This document shows, piece after piece, positions 26,551-35,742 of a stretch of DNA of 58,725 nucleotides. The notes under the pieces were generated by a model. The model searched no databases. It had not been told where the DNA came from and saw only the letters and a program-made list of their open reading frames with translations. The stretch covers positions 1 to 58,725 of the forward strand of contig JALRLY010000254.1 of NCBI GenBank assembly GCA_023647555.1, written 5' to 3'. The position numbers and the translations under genes were made by a program. This DNA is from Pancytospora philotis (lineage: Eukaryota; Microsporidia). The first letter of the stretch is position 1. Every line of letters starts with the position of its first letter.

Positions 26551-27513
26551 CTAAAGGAAGTTCTTGCGCGTGATCCTCCTCACTTCTGTGCAGGGCTTTT
26601 TGCAGTTATCATCCTCGCAGACGCAGACGCGCACGGTGTCGTTCTGCTTGAGCGGGTAGTTGTTGGCAAATATGATGCTCTCGAGCAGCCCGAGCTGTTT
26701 GTTCTGCGCCATGAGGCTCGGCACGGTCATCTTCCTGAAATAGGCGATCTTCACAATCAGCTTCTTCAGCTTGTAGACCATGAGGCGCTCGTCGAGCTCG
26801 CTGGTGTCTTTGTCGATGAAGAAGCCGGTGCGGCTCATGCGCGACGTCTCCAGCAGATTGTCCCAGCTCGGCTTCAGCACGCCCTGGAACTGGCCCGTGG
26901 TGTCTATCGGCCTGCCGTCCTTGCTTTCGAAGGCGAGCACGCCCCAGTAGTCCACCAGCTTGCCGGGCTGCCCGCCCTGGTAGACCGAGAGCCTGGTGGC
27001 GATCCCGGGCTCCACCGGAGCACCGAGCTTGCCTATGCTGCTGATGTTGTTGGCAATCGTGAGGAATATATTCTTGTCCGTCGCGATGTTCAGAATGTCG
27101 TCGTTGTACTCCAGCACGGTCGGCTCGGGCTTATCGGCCGTCTGCGGCGCGAGCGCCGAGGCTTGCTGCCTGTCGGACAGGGAGTGGAGCAGGCCCACCA
27201 TCTTGCGGATGGCTGACGGCCTGTCGGACTTGGCCTCGCGTGCGCGAGCATTCTGCTCGCTGGTGGCCGTCTCTTCACTCCCGGCTGGGCCAGCGTACTC
27301 GCTCTGTGCCGCCTCGGACCTGCTGATTTCCTCCGCCAGCCGCTCTTTGATTCTGTCGAACAGCGCCTTCTGCTCCGCCAGCGATGCTGCGCCGTTCGGG
27401 CTCTCCATCTCCATGTCCAGCACGAGGTAGGACCCGGCCGCATCATCTGCGCCCAGGGCGCCGCGTAGCAGGGCGATAACGGCCACCGCTGATTCAAATG
27501 GGCTTAGTCGCAT
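26551..27513 (-). CDS. Secreted protein in tandem with the repeat-rich secreted gene; candidate polar tube or wall protein
   Basis: The 320-residue product has a short signal peptide (about 1-21, FESAVAVIALLRGALG). An Ala/Glu/Ser-rich, probably helical region runs to about 100. The C-terminal half is better ordered and basic (LMVYKLKKLIVKIAYFRKM). It ends with four clustered cysteines in VCVCEDDNCKKPC. GGGCCC lies 13 bases before the ATG. The gene lies 146 bases downstream of the next secreted gene on the same strand. Polar tube genes ptp1 and ptp2 are often neighbours in microsporidia, so a PTP2-like role is possible, but the cysteine count and sequence do not prove it. Confidence 0.75.
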   Translation of the reverse strand: MRLSPFESAVAVIALLRGALGADDAAGSYLVLDMEMESPNGAASLAEQKALFDRIKERLAEEISRSEAAQSEYAGPAGSEETATSEQNARAREAKSDRPSAIRKMVGLLHSLSDRQQASALAPQTADKPEPTVLEYNDDILNIATDKNIFLTIANNISSIGKLGAPVEPGIATRLSVYQGGQPGKLVDYWGVLAFESKDGRPIDTTGQFQGVLKPSWDNLLETSRMSRTGFFIDKDTSELDERLMVYKLKKLIVKIAYFRKMTVPSLMAQNKQLGLLESIIFANNYPLKQNDTVRVCVCEDDNCKKPCTEVRRITRKNFL

Positions 27514-27659
27514 ACTCGATTCTGGGCCCTGAAGCTCCTTTTAACGGCTGCAACAGGTGTATGAGAAGTGTTTCGCATCAGGCCTCGGCCGGGCATGCCG
27601 CGATTACTAAATAGCATGCAGGTGGCACAAAAAGAAAGCTGTGTATTAAATCAAGTTTA

Positions 27660-29333
27660 TTATGAGATGTATCCGCTGATTTTGAAGGTCTTCTTCTTCA
27701 TAGCGCTCTCCTTCGGGAACGAGAACTGGCCCTGGATGAAGGCGCCGCCGTTGGGGTTCTTCGTAGAGTCGGGCATGTTCTTGAGAATATCGAACAGGCC
27801 GCCGATCGCCGCGGAGTCCTCCTTGGTCGGCTGCGTGGACGGGTTGGACGCGCTCTTCTTGTCGCCGGCGACCGACACGCTGGCCGAGACCGCGCTGGTG
27901 GTGGAGGACGGCTTGGAGCTAGTCGCGATGGAAACTGAAATCGGCGCCATGATATCCTTCTTCTTGGACGACGTGCCCTCGTGCACAATGCTGACCGCCG
28001 CAGACGCGCTGCTCGTCGTGGAGTGCTTCGAGGACGCAGTCGTCGTTTTGGAGTGGGTGGTGGTCTCAGAATGCGTCGAGTGCACCGAAGATGTGGTCGT
28101 GTGTTTCTCCGTTGAAGTGGTGCTGTGTATCGAAAGGCTGCTGCTGTGCACCGAAGAGGTGGCCGTGTGCTTCTCAGTTGTGGTATGGCTCTTTGTTGAA
28201 GTAGCTCCGTATACTGACAGATTACGAGTGTCTATTGACGCAGCAGCACTATGCTTCTCCGTTGAAGTTGTAGTGCGCTTCTCAGTTGATGTATGCTTCT
28301 CAGTTGAAGTATGCTTCTCGGTTGAAGCGGTCGTGCGTTTCTCCGTAGAAGTCGTAGTATGCTTTTCGGATGCGGTGCTAGTGTGCTTTTCGGTAGATAC
28401 GGTTGTGTGCTTATCCGCTGCTCCGCCCGTTATGGATCTGGCCGCGTGGCTGAAGATCGCGTCGAAAGCATCAGTGGACGCCTTTGACGAAACAGTAGCG
28501 GTGTGCGTGCTCGAGTGCGTAGTCGTATGTGTGCTCGAGTGCGTCGACAGTACTGAGCTGTGGACAGAAGTGTGAGCGGTCGTCGTAGCCTTTGCTGTAT
28601 GCACGCTTACTGAGGAATGGACACTGGCGTTGAAGACCGATGAGAACATACTGTTCATAGGCCGCGCCGACGACGCGCTCTTCGCCACCGACGATGCGTG
28701 GACGGAGGAGGTCTTCGAATCGCCGCCGAATTTGGGTAGCTGTATCCTTATAAACGGGAAGCCCGAGGATGCGCTCGCGCTGGCCGGCGCGTCGGACATG
28801 ATGGATTTCGCCGTGGTGCTGTGGGTCGTTGTGGAGTGCTGCCCGATCTTCTCGACGATCGTGACCTGCTTCACCTTGACGAGCATGCTGCGGGGCGCAC
28901 CGTCGATGTTTACCTCGGTCCAGAACGCATCGTCCGGCGTCTTGGATGCGTCTGCCAGATTATTGGCCTGCGTTTTCTCGGGCTCACTCGGCTCCGAGCT
29001 GAGGATATCGGCCTGGAGTATCGCGTCCAGCTCGGTCAGGGCTTCGGCATTCAGCGTGTCTTTCTTTTCCTCCCCCGCGTGCTGCGCCGCTTCCGGCGCG
29101 CCGCCCTGCTTAGCCAGGGAGCTCTCGTCGGGCTTGCCGTCACTGTTCTTTAGGTCCGAGTTGGCGGGCGGCGCCACGAACGGATCGGCGCCGGGAGACA
29201 GCGTGTTCAGCATCGAGTTTCCGATGACGCCCTCAGGCAGCGGTATGAAGAGCTTGGCGCTTACCACCGATGTGATTAGCCAAAGGTGCATCATACTGAT
29301 CCTCGTCGAGTGCTTTTTGTTATGTTTGAACAT
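27660..29333 (-). CDS. Secreted Thr/Ser/Lys/His-rich repeat protein, candidate polar tube or spore wall protein
   Basis: The 557-residue product has a hydrophobic segment MMHLWLITSVVSA that reads as a signal peptide. An ATG 13 codons downstream (ending at 29294) would give a cleaner one. The first ~170 residues are acidic and partly ordered. A long low-complexity core has degenerate TEKHT, TSTEK and SSVHS units. The tail is basic (KESAMKKKTFKISGYIS). There is no cysteine. It is likely heavily O-glycosylated and extracellular. Repeat-rich secreted proteins are typical of the polar tube and spore wall, and its tandem neighbour at 26551 is also secreted. The exact protein is not identified. Confidence 0.8.
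   Translation of the reverse strand: MFKHNKKHSTRISMMHLWLITSVVSAKLFIPLPEGVIGNSMLNTLSPGADPFVAPPANSDLKNSDGKPDESSLAKQGGAPEAAQHAGEEKKDTLNAEALTELDAILQADILSSEPSEPEKTQANNLADASKTPDDAFWTEVNIDGAPRSMLVKVKQVTIVEKIGQHSTTTHSTTAKSIMSDAPASASASSGFPFIRIQLPKFGGDSKTSSVHASSVAKSASSARPMNSMFSSVFNASVHSSVSVHTAKATTTAHTSVHSSVLSTHSSTHTTTHSSTHTATVSSKASTDAFDAIFSHAARSITGGAADKHTTVSTEKHTSTASEKHTTTSTEKRTTASTEKHTSTEKHTSTEKRTTTSTEKHSAAASIDTRNLSVYGATSTKSHTTTEKHTATSSVHSSSLSIHSTTSTEKHTTTSSVHSTHSETTTHSKTTTASSKHSTTSSASAAVSIVHEGTSSKKKDIMAPISVSIATSSKPSSTTSAVSASVSVAGDKKSASNPSTQPTKEDSAAIGGLFDILKNMPDSTKNPNGGAFIQGQFSFPKESAMKKKTFKISGYIS
28090..28416 (-). repeat. Degenerate tandem repeats encoding TEKHT/STEKR units
   Basis: The stretch encodes about ten variants of a 4- to 9-residue unit such as STEKHT, ASEKHT and STEKRT. 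At DNA level, units of about 15-27 bases built on a ttctcngttgaagt core (plus strand) are visible. It lies within the secreted protein gene and is the segment most likely to vary in copy number between isolates. Confidence 0.7.
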
Positions 29334-29649
29334 AAAACCGTTTCACATGGGCGACGCGTTCGCGCTGGAATGGGCGCTCGGTACTGGCATAATATCCGCG
29401 AAGGCGTCTTAGTTTCCTGCTATTTTGCAAATATGCTCCTACTGTGCAATTCAACTTCTTGCCAATATCAACACTTTCTACTCCATTTTTAATGAACAAC
29501 AATACAGTAAAGAATATCAGCCATTTGCACCAGCCAACCTCATCCCAGCTTCCCATAGAAATGCCTTGTTATTATAAACAACCTCGCCGTTGCACTGCTG
29601 CAGTGCAATTCGGAAAATTCGTGTAAAAATTTTGGAGCGGCTAGCCGCA
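29334..29649. other. Divergent intergenic region before Utp12
   Basis: This 316-base spacer is AT-rich in its middle. An AAAAATTTTGGAG box about 15 bases from the Utp12 ATG is the only recognisable signal. I see no small gene. Confidence 0.4.
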
Positions 29650-31905
29650 ATGGAGACCGACGGCTGTTTTATACCGAACTTCACGCAGAAAGCGGTTGCC
29701 AGCGCGGTAGTGGCGAAGAACAGCAGGGTGTGCCTCGCGGAGGGCGCGGCCTACGTCTCTGTGAACAGCAAGCTGAATCGCTGGGACTTGGGGGCCATGG
29801 AGGTCACGGCCGTCTACGGCAGCGTGAACCAGCTCATCACGGCGTTCGCGGTGCTCGACAGACTGGTCGTCATCGGCTACAAGAACGGGCTGATCGAGAT
29901 CGTATCGCCGGGAGAGACGAGCAGGGTCATCCGGCTGCACGGGCGCTCGGTGCTGTGCATCGCGGCGTGCGCCGACGGCTTCGTCTCCTCTTCCGCGGAC
30001 GGCAGCGTCTGCATATACGACACGGTCCTCGAGCAGACCCGGATCTCGCTGGTCGGCAGCCCCGTTGCTGTGGAGCGCGTCGTCGTTAGCGGCACGCGCG
30101 TGCTCGCGGTCTGCGCCGACAAGTCGCTCAGGATCTGGAGCATGGACAGTGCGCACCTCGAGGACGTGCGCGTGTTCGAGGACTACGTGTTCGGCGTCGC
30201 GGCGCGCGGCCAGCAGGCCCTCGTTGTTCTGCGCTCCGGGCGCTCTTTCCTGGTGGAGCTTGCGGACGCCGTGCGCGAGGAGGGCCGCGAGCGGCAGCCG
30301 TTCGAGAACTTCGCCAAGATCCGCGGCATGGCGCAGCACGGCAGTAGGCTGGTCGTGCACATGCAGAAGAAGCTGATTGTGTACGCGATCACGAAGGAGA
30401 GCAGCCTGGGGCTCCTCGCCGAGGTGCGCGCCGACGCGAACGACGCAGCGACGGGCTTCGACTTCGAGGGCGACCGGATCGTCTTTCTTTCCAAGCAGAA
30501 CAACCTGCTCACTGCGCTGATTCCCGAGATCGTTAGCAGTAAGGTGGCATTTGACCAGAAAGGCGCGAAGATGTCTGCCATCGCGCATGCAACGGACATC
30601 CTGGACATCCGGGTGTGCAACGATCTGGTGTACACGCTTTCCAAGGAGCGGCTGATAGTGTGGAAGAAGGTTGTCGAGGACAGGTACGAGGGCGTGGCGA
30701 AGCATCTGCGCACGGACGTATCGGACGCGCATTGCGAGCACTTCCTCGAGCCTGTAAGATGGATCGCGTTAGAGCGGGCCAACTGCCTCTGCCTGGTGGG
30801 CGAGCACGCGGTTGTGGGCGGCGACCGCGGCGTGTCCGTTGTTCTAGATGGCGAGATCATCCGGGAGCTCGAGACGCCCAAGGTTGTCTCTGTCTGCGCC
30901 TTCAACGACGTGTTCGCTGTGTGCATCGACACCGCCGTGTACTTCTACGACCTGGGGTTCAGTCTGCTGCACGAGCTCAGCCTCCCCGAGCCCGCCATCT
31001 ACGCCAGCTTCTCGCCCTGCGGCCAGCTGTTCTGCGTCTCCACGCTCGACAACAAGATCAACGTCTTCAACTTCCCGGCGCTCGACCTCAAACTGAGCCT
31101 CTACGGCCACTCGCTGCCCGTGCGGTCCTTCGCGATTTCGCCGGACAGCAAAACGCTGGCCAGCTGCGGCGCCGACAAGCTCGTGAAGCTGTGGGGCCTC
31201 GAGTTCGGCGAGTGCAAGAAGAACATCATAGGCAACGCCCTGAACGTCGACTTCGTGCGGGAGATCGAGGGCGTTGGCAGCGCTGAGAAGCCCCTCTTCG
31301 CCTTTGCCGACCGCGCGGTGAAGTACTTCGACGGCCCCAAGAAGCTGCGCGAGTACAAAGCGTTCAGCCCCGGGCTTGTTGCCTTCGGCAGCAGCTTCCT
31401 GGTCGCCACGTCTGAGAAGGGCGTGCTGCTGTTCACGATGGACCGCTACGCTTACGCCCCGGGCGAGGAGTCCGAGGAAGAGGAGCCGCATCCGATGGAG
31501 AACGCGGTGGCGAGCACCACGCTCTACGACCAGTTCCTGGACCACCTCGAGCACTACGAGCTGGACGCTTCCGCGCAGGCCGCCGATGCGTTCTACGCGT
31601 TTCTTCTGCAGCTCGACCTTACCGAGCTCGCCTCCTTCCTGTATGTGCTGACCGAGTCGTCCGTGCACACGCTGCTGCGGCTGCTCGAGGCCTCGCTGGG
31701 CAAGAATGCCATCGTGAACTGCAGAATTCTGCTGATGCTCATCAACGGCCATCTCCACATCTGCCGCGGGTACGGCAACTTCGCCGCGCTGCGGGCCGAG
31801 CTGCTGGGGCGCATGCGGCCGCTGCGCGAGCTCTCCGGCGAGAACGAGTTCAGATTGCTGGTTGGCACCGAGAGGGACGGCGCAGAGCTGGACAAGAGAA
31901 CGTGA
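29650..31905 (+). CDS. UTP12: U3 snoRNP / SSU processome WD40 protein Utp12 (Dip2/WDR3)
   Basis: The 751-residue protein acts in early 18S rRNA processing. It has two WD40 propellers (about 1-320 and 330-600) and a C-terminal helical UTP12 domain (about 630-740: LYDQFLDHLEHYELD, LLRLLEASLGKNAIVNCRILL). The strongest signature is LSLYGHSLPVRSFAISPDSKTLASCGADKLVKLWGLEFGECKK, which matches Dip2/WDR3 closely. The length is reduced from over 900. The ATG follows AAAAATTTTGGAGCGGC. Earlier codons in the frame lack an ATG. Codon bias is strong. Confidence 0.92.
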   Translation: METDGCFIPNFTQKAVASAVVAKNSRVCLAEGAAYVSVNSKLNRWDLGAMEVTAVYGSVNQLITAFAVLDRLVVIGYKNGLIEIVSPGETSRVIRLHGRSVLCIAACADGFVSSSADGSVCIYDTVLEQTRISLVGSPVAVERVVVSGTRVLAVCADKSLRIWSMDSAHLEDVRVFEDYVFGVAARGQQALVVLRSGRSFLVELADAVREEGRERQPFENFAKIRGMAQHGSRLVVHMQKKLIVYAITKESSLGLLAEVRADANDAATGFDFEGDRIVFLSKQNNLLTALIPEIVSSKVAFDQKGAKMSAIAHATDILDIRVCNDLVYTLSKERLIVWKKVVEDRYEGVAKHLRTDVSDAHCEHFLEPVRWIALERANCLCLVGEHAVVGGDRGVSVVLDGEIIRELETPKVVSVCAFNDVFAVCIDTAVYFYDLGFSLLHELSLPEPAIYASFSPCGQLFCVSTLDNKINVFNFPALDLKLSLYGHSLPVRSFAISPDSKTLASCGADKLVKLWGLEFGECKKNIIGNALNVDFVREIEGVGSAEKPLFAFADRAVKYFDGPKKLREYKAFSPGLVAFGSSFLVATSEKGVLLFTMDRYAYAPGEESEEEEPHPMENAVASTTLYDQFLDHLEHYELDASAQAADAFYAFLLQLDLTELASFLYVLTESSVHTLLRLLEASLGKNAIVNCRILLMLINGHLHICRGYGNFAALRAELLGRMRPLRELSGENEFRLLVGTERDGAELDKRT

Positions 31906-32147
31906 GTTGCTTGAGGCGTGGGCGTCTTAGCATTCTCTACAGTAAATTTTATTGGAACCTTATCCTTTTTCATTAGTCTGTGTATAGCATTGTCTGTGTG
32001 TAGCGCCAGAATATGACTAAGATCTATCTTTATACCTACTTAATAGGAATGCGTACCTCTATTATGCATAGCTTAGTATCTCTAACTGTGCACAGAGTCA
32101 TTCAAAGATGGCTACACACAGAGTAGTACTCAGCACCAAATCCAAAC

Positions 32148-33128
32148 TCAATTCGTGTTTCTCCAGTTCGCAGCAGGCAACTCCACGTACTCTCCAATGA
32201 ATTTATTTGTGTGTTCGTCATAGAACCTGGCTGCCTCGCCGTAGTATGCCGGGCGCATGGCCTGGTGGCTCTTGATGATGCTCACCAGGTCGTTGTGCGA
32301 AAAGGATTTGTACAAAATTTTGTCGACGCCTGTGTACTTGTGCTGCGCGGGATCATTTTTCTCGCTCTCGTCGACGGTCAGGATCACCACCGCGCCCGGC
32401 TGCGCGGCCCTGATCTCCTTGAGCACCTCGGCCACGCCTGGAACGGCGTTGCTGATCAGCACCATTTGGAATTGCGTGGTCGTAATCAGGAAGCGCAGCT
32501 CCCGCACGGACTCGGCTGACGCAGTCGTGATCCGGTTCTTCTTGAAGATCGAGATCGCGTACGTCGCGCAGTACGCGTTGTCCTCCGCGACGAGCGCCCG
32601 CAGTGCCTGCGCGTCGCGGCTCGTGCTGCGCGTGATGATGTATCTTTTGATCTGGTTCAGGTCCTCGATGATCACTTCGAAATACTTTGCTATGTGATTC
32701 ATTGACGTGGAGACATACGTATGCATCAGGGGACTCGATCCAGCCTGTGCTTCTGGTGCCGCGCGCCGGCTGCGGCTGCTCGTCTCCGTCTGCGCGGGCT
32801 TGCGCGTAATGAGCGCGACGAGGTCGAGCCGGTCGCGCCGGAAGTTCTTGTGCGCGAACTCCCACGCGCCCGCGCCCCAGCGGCTCCGCATCTCCTCGCT
32901 GCTCTTCACCTTGTGGAAGCCGTACTTGTTCAGCTGCCGGATGAAGGAGCTGATGTTGCTGTGCTTGAAGTGCACGGCCAGCACCGCGCTGCTGAACTCC
33001 ACCGGGTCGGCGATGATGAAGCTCGTCCCGTCCTCGCCCCAGAGGATGTGCTGCGCGTACTTCGGCTCCCCCAGTATCCCGTACAGCTTGACGATGAACT
33101 GCGGTAGATTCGACAGCGAGATCGTCAT
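32148..33128 (-). CDS. Skn7-like protein: HSF-type DNA-binding domain plus degenerate response-regulator receiver
   Basis: The 326-residue protein begins with an HSF DNA-binding domain (about 5-108: FIVKLYGIL, IIADPVEFSSAVLAVHFKHSNISSFIRQLNKYGFHKV). A coiled linker (about 140-165) and a receiver-like domain (about 177-290) follow. This order is that of yeast Skn7. In the receiver the acidic pair ED (182-183), Thr251 and Lys274 (LYKSF) are kept. The phospho-accepting Asp is replaced by Ser226 (VLISNAVP), so it cannot be phosphorylated in the usual way. GGAGGGCCGGC precedes the ATG. The protein probably regulates stress or stage-specific genes without two-component input. Confidence 0.85.
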   Translation of the reverse strand: MTISLSNLPQFIVKLYGILGEPKYAQHILWGEDGTSFIIADPVEFSSAVLAVHFKHSNISSFIRQLNKYGFHKVKSSEEMRSRWGAGAWEFAHKNFRRDRLDLVALITRKPAQTETSSRSRRAAPEAQAGSSPLMHTYVSTSMNHIAKYFEVIIEDLNQIKRYIITRSTSRDAQALRALVAEDNAYCATYAISIFKKNRITTASAESVRELRFLITTTQFQMVLISNAVPGVAEVLKEIRAAQPGAVVILTVDESEKNDPAQHKYTGVDKILYKSFSHNDLVSIIKSHQAMRPAYYGEAARFYDEHTNKFIGEYVELPAANWRNTN

Positions 33129-33535
33129 GCCGGCCCTCCATTTTTTTATTATAAAATGTAGAGAATTCTTCTGACTGTTCGGGATTATCAGAGCCGCGCA
33201 TCTGTGTGATGCAGATCGTGATAGATCATCGATTCCACATCAGGCCCGCTTCTACGCGCCAGGTGCGCGCGTGGCTGCGCGCACGCGCCTTTCCACAGCG
33301 CGCAAATTTTTAATATCGCTACGTGATTTGGACATAGACATAAGGCCGATTTAATATTTAATTCTATTCCTCAATGCGCCAGACGACGTGAATTTTGCGG
33401 CGAATACATCATACAAGGTTTTTGGCTGGTCTAGAGAAGCGAATAACGGCCAGGGCCAGCCCGGGCGAAAAAGCGGCAGCTTGGCTGATAAAAAATTTAT
33501 AGGGCGTGCTTCAGATAACCGCCTGACAGATCTGC
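33129..33535. other. Intergenic region between two minus-strand genes
   Basis: This 407-base spacer holds the Skn7-like gene's upstream signals at its left end and AT-rich sequence elsewhere. No ORF with a start signal was seen. An AAAAATTTATAG stretch near 33490 lies just downstream of no recognisable gene and may be part of a 3' end. Confidence 0.35.
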
Positions 33536-34876
33536 TTACTCGAGGCTGAACTTCGCCAGGAAGCCGCGCTCCGAGCCCACGATGACGCAGCCGTCGAAAT
33601 CCCGCGCGTATATTATAGGGTGCCGATCGGCCGCGAACTGGTCCATTTCGGCCGCGGCGGTGCAGAAGAGCAGCCCCTCCCTGCGCTCAACGATCTTGAG
33701 AAGGCGCTGCGAGACGGGCTTGTTGTGGATCCGCCGCGCCTCGACTGTGCCGTCGGCGGTGTGGTAGTAGTACCTAACGCGCAGCCTCTCCATCTTTGGC
33801 AGGTCATTTTCTGTAGTTAGCACCCGCATGCTCGAGCCGTCGGAGGAGTACAGGTAGTTGCCGCGGGGGAAGTACAGCAGCTGGCAGGCGCCGATCTGGT
33901 GGGCCACGTCCTTCATGGCAGAGAAGTCCAGCTCGCAGCTCAGATGGCGCCCGTTCCTGTCGAGCAGTACAATGATGTGCCTATCGCCCTGTTTGGCCAG
34001 AACCAAATCCACGATTAGGTATTTGAAGCGCATAGACTCGGTTTTCTGCTCGCCTCTGCAGACTGTAACGACAAAACCGTCGGTGTAGATAAGCACATCA
34101 TCGAGGGTGCGGAACCTGATAATCTTCCTATCAGCCTCGAGCACGCGGTAATTGGATACGCCGCGGCCGCTGAGGCAGGAGTCGCGGTCGCTCGCCGTGC
34201 CCGCAAAAACTGGCGGATCAGTGGCGCCATTCGCAGTGCAGGAATAATCGAAGCTGGCGAACTCACCGTTGTGGAATACTGCGAGGCATTTGTAGTCTGC
34301 GCCCGAGCGCACAATGGAAAGCTGTATGATGGGCCCGCGCTGGAAGTCGACCCAGTTCACCAAGCTCAGGCTGCCATCGTAGACCGCCAAGAGCCCGGGC
34401 CCGCTCTGGAAATCGAAGATGTTGAGCGGCGCCATCGATTCCTTAAGCCCAATGAACGTGCAGGCGCCATCCGAGTCCACGGCGTTGATGTACGCGGCCG
34501 TGGGCGTGTATACAAGCGCGTCGTTCTCGAATCTCGAGCGCAGGTCAAGCTTGGCGCCCTGGTAGTAGCCGTCGGCCATGTTGGGTTCATCCGCCTTTGT
34601 AAACTGGCTGTAGAGCTCGCAGGGCGGGCCGTGCGGACTCGCGCCGCGCAGATGCTTGAACAGGGCCTTGGTGGAGCGGGTCCTCTTGCCCGCTTTCTTT
34701 GGCGCTTTGGCTGTTCTCTTGCTCTCTGCTTTGGCGTTCTTACGCCCTTTGCGTAGAGGCGGCGAATTCACTGCGGTATCCCGCTTCTCGACGCCCTCTT
34801 CTTGCTCTTTTGGTGTATCCTCATTTTTCGGCTTATGCGCCGCCTTCTTGGTGTTCTTACTGGCGGCACGCCCCAT
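33536..34876 (-). CDS. Beta-propeller-like protein with a Lys-rich N-terminal tail, unidentified
   Basis: The 446-residue protein starts at the ATG preceded by GCCCCGCC. The first ~75 residues are lysine-rich and disordered (KNTKKAAHKPKNED, RKGRKNAKAESKRTAKAPKK), which suggests a nuclear or nucleolar location. The remainder consists of beta-type segments with WD-like spacing (LLAVYDGSLSLVNWVD, CLAVFHNGEFASFDY, VLIYTDGFVVTVC, CVIVGSERGFLAKFSLE). A TFIIIC-type (tau91-like) or chromatin-associated propeller would have this layout, but no decisive motif is seen. No signal peptide is present. Confidence 0.75.
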   Translation of the reverse strand: MGRAASKNTKKAAHKPKNEDTPKEQEEGVEKRDTAVNSPPLRKGRKNAKAESKRTAKAPKKAGKRTRSTKALFKHLRGASPHGPPCELYSQFTKADEPNMADGYYQGAKLDLRSRFENDALVYTPTAAYINAVDSDGACTFIGLKESMAPLNIFDFQSGPGLLAVYDGSLSLVNWVDFQRGPIIQLSIVRSGADYKCLAVFHNGEFASFDYSCTANGATDPPVFAGTASDRDSCLSGRGVSNYRVLEADRKIIRFRTLDDVLIYTDGFVVTVCRGEQKTESMRFKYLIVDLVLAKQGDRHIIVLLDRNGRHLSCELDFSAMKDVAHQIGACQLLYFPRGNYLYSSDGSSMRVLTTENDLPKMERLRVRYYYHTADGTVEARRIHNKPVSQRLLKIVERREGLLFCTAAAEMDQFAADRHPIIYARDFDGCVIVGSERGFLAKFSLE

Positions 34877-35051
34877 TGGCGGGGCTTTTTCTCGCCCATT
34901 TCATTTCTGCCCGATCCTGGCTGTCGACCTATAGGAATGAGCACGGGCCTGAGTGCGCCTCCACAGCGAGCGCCTTGGACGCGGCCCGGGCTCCGCGTCT
35001 GTACAAATTTGATGGCTGCTAGCAATCAGCTCCCACAAATGAAATGCCCCG

Positions 35052-35531
35052 ATGTCCTATGCGTACAGGGCCGCGGAGGTGGCCGACCTGTGTGAGATGC
35101 TGGTGTTTGAGCAGCAGTACTTTGACGACACGCCGACGTTCTACAACGATCTCCTGACCCACCTGCTGAACGAGGACCTGTCTTTTGTCTGCGTGCGAGG
35201 CAGCCGCATCGTCGGCCTGGTGAAGGTTGAAGCCGACGCTGATACCTGCGCCGCGACGATCACAGTGCTGTGCGTGTCGCAGGCGCACCGCCGCAGAGGG
35301 ATCGGGCGTACGCTGCTCGCACACGCCGTTGGGGCGGCATGGCAGCTGGAGCGTGTGAGGATCAGCGAAATCTCGCTCCACACCGCGCCCCATAACGCAG
35401 CTGCGATCGAGCTGTATAAGCGCGCTGGCTTCACCGTGCAGGAGCAGGTCCCGCGCTTCTTCTCGGACGAATCGCCTGCCCTGCGAATGGTGTGCAAAAG
35501 GGGTACTGATTCGCCGTCCATTGGTGCGTAG
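35052..35531 (+). CDS. NAT5: N-alpha-acetyltransferase, Naa50-like GNAT
   Basis: The 159-residue GNAT protein has the acetyl-CoA loop RRRGIGRTLL (Q/R-x-x-G-x-G/A) at about 77-86 and a C-terminal SLHTAPHNAAAIELYKRAGF block. The start-proximal phrase FYNDLLTHLL and the spacing match Naa50, the third subunit of the NatA complex, which acetylates Met-hydrophobic N-termini. The ATG follows CCCCG directly. It is the second Nat enzyme of the window, after Naa20 at 10196. Naa60 or another Nat is a weaker alternative. Codon use is moderately biased. Confidence 0.75.
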   Translation: MSYAYRAAEVADLCEMLVFEQQYFDDTPTFYNDLLTHLLNEDLSFVCVRGSRIVGLVKVEADADTCAATITVLCVSQAHRRRGIGRTLLAHAVGAAWQLERVRISEISLHTAPHNAAAIELYKRAGFTVQEQVPRFFSDESPALRMVCKRGTDSPSIGA

Positions 35532-35742
35532 CATTACAACGAAAATTGGGTGGAAATGGCACACTGGACGAGTTTACTTGCTGTACCGCATTTATAACCA
35601 GCAGGAGCTTCAGCTAAATAGTCCCATGCACGTGATTAATGCATTCAGGTCTGCGTACGAATGAGCTGCGTGCTACAACTTTTAATTGGTATTCCTGCTG
35701 AAAAGGAGATCGCGGTTTAAACGCTCTCCTCGAACCTGGCGC

